Below are positions 63,776 to 64,000 of a stretch of 64,000 nucleotides of DNA, piece after piece. The translations under genes and the position numbers were made by a program. The stretch comes from Muricomes sp049840515 (GTDB lineage: Bacteria; Bacillota; Clostridia; Lachnospirales; Lachnospiraceae). The first letter of the stretch is position 1. Each line of letters starts with the position of its first letter. The notes below the pieces were generated by a model. It searched no databases. It was not told the origin of the DNA and saw nothing but the letters and a program-made list of their open reading frames with translations. Location of the stretch: positions 220,836 through 284,835 of the forward strand of contig JASGKW010000011.1 in NCBI GenBank assembly GCA_049840515.1. Reading direction: 5' to 3'.

Positions 63776-64000
63776 TCTGCGGGTGAAGAGTATGCGTATA
63801 ATCAAACCGATTATCAGTATACCTGATATGGAATAACCGAGAAAGCTTATCCAGGGTATGCCAAACCGAGAGCGGAATTGTCGTTACGTCTGAGGAATAG
63901 TCCTGAGCCGATGAAAAGTGCACCTGCCAGGAGGCTTAGAATAAAGTGTCTGGCTGTTCTAGGTGCTGTTCGGATTCTATCGTGTTTCCCTATTAACCTT
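63773..64000 (-). CDS. Membrane protein, C-terminal part (runs off the window), one frame break
   Basis: On the minus strand two blocks in neighbouring frames read TARHFILSLLAGALFIGSGLFLRRND and then FGIPWISFLGYSISGILIIGLIIRILFTRR with a stop at 63773-63775. Both are membrane helices followed by positive charges, as expected for one small integral membrane protein. An indel lies near 63875. The N-terminus is beyond the window edge, and I do not recognise the family. Confidence 0.5.

Overview
This looks like a chromosome fragment from a Gram-positive anaerobe of the class Clostridia, most likely the family Lachnospiraceae (Blautia/Dorea-like). The evidence is the gene order comEA/comEC, holA, lepA, hemW, hrcA-grpE-dnaK-dnaJ, the CIRCE operator, Bce- and Lnr-type resistance modules, a Hcp protein and a flavodiiron protein, and strong GGAGG ribosome binding sites. 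The genus call is inference. No rRNA, tRNA, CRISPR array or insertion-sequence transposase was found.

Layout. 0-8.2 kb: the 3' part of ftsZ, a broken Fic gene, uraA, then prdX and argG on the minus strand (both badly frame-broken), a threonine aldolase and an iron-type alcohol dehydrogenase. 8.6-16.2 kb: proB-proA, then argC-(GNAT)-argJ-argB-argD, with a 96/97-bp direct repeat array between argC and the acetyltransferase gene. 16.3-23.1 kb: a DMT-type membrane protein, then comEA, an OmpR-type two-component pair, a GerMN lipoprotein and comEC. 23.1-29.9 kb: an accessory island with a RelE/ParE-like remnant, a tyrosine recombinase, a very AT-rich cassette of two convergent genes (STAND-like ATPase and ATP-grasp ligase) bracketed by a 17-bp inverted repeat, an alpha/beta hydrolase and a LUD protein. 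29.9-43.3 kb: holA, a second accessory operon (SPFH/SHOCT protein, membrane protein, zinc-ribbon/TIR protein), then lepA, hemW and the hrcA heat-shock operon.

43.3-64 kb is a resistance and stress region. It holds a DesK/LuxR-type two-component system facing an LnrLMN-like three-gene ABC exporter, a MATE pump, a flavodiiron protein, an ArsC/Spx-like protein, an unknown membrane protein and a DUF1413 protein. A DUF1538 membrane protein with a tandem PII-like partner and a Bce-type two-component system follow as one run of genes. Next come hcp, a divergent effector-binding/WYL regulator pair, and a BceAB-type ABC transporter with a perfect BceR-type box upstream. The window ends inside a minus-strand membrane protein.

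Many genes, including dnaK and proA, are interrupted by single-base insertions or deletions, often in homopolymers. These cluster in the first 34 kb and look mostly like sequence error, so broken reading frames here are weak evidence for real pseudogenes. The most interesting candidates for an undescribed system are the recombinase-adjacent inverted-repeat cassette (24.7-28.2 kb) and the SPFH/membrane/TIR operon (31.0-34.8 kb).
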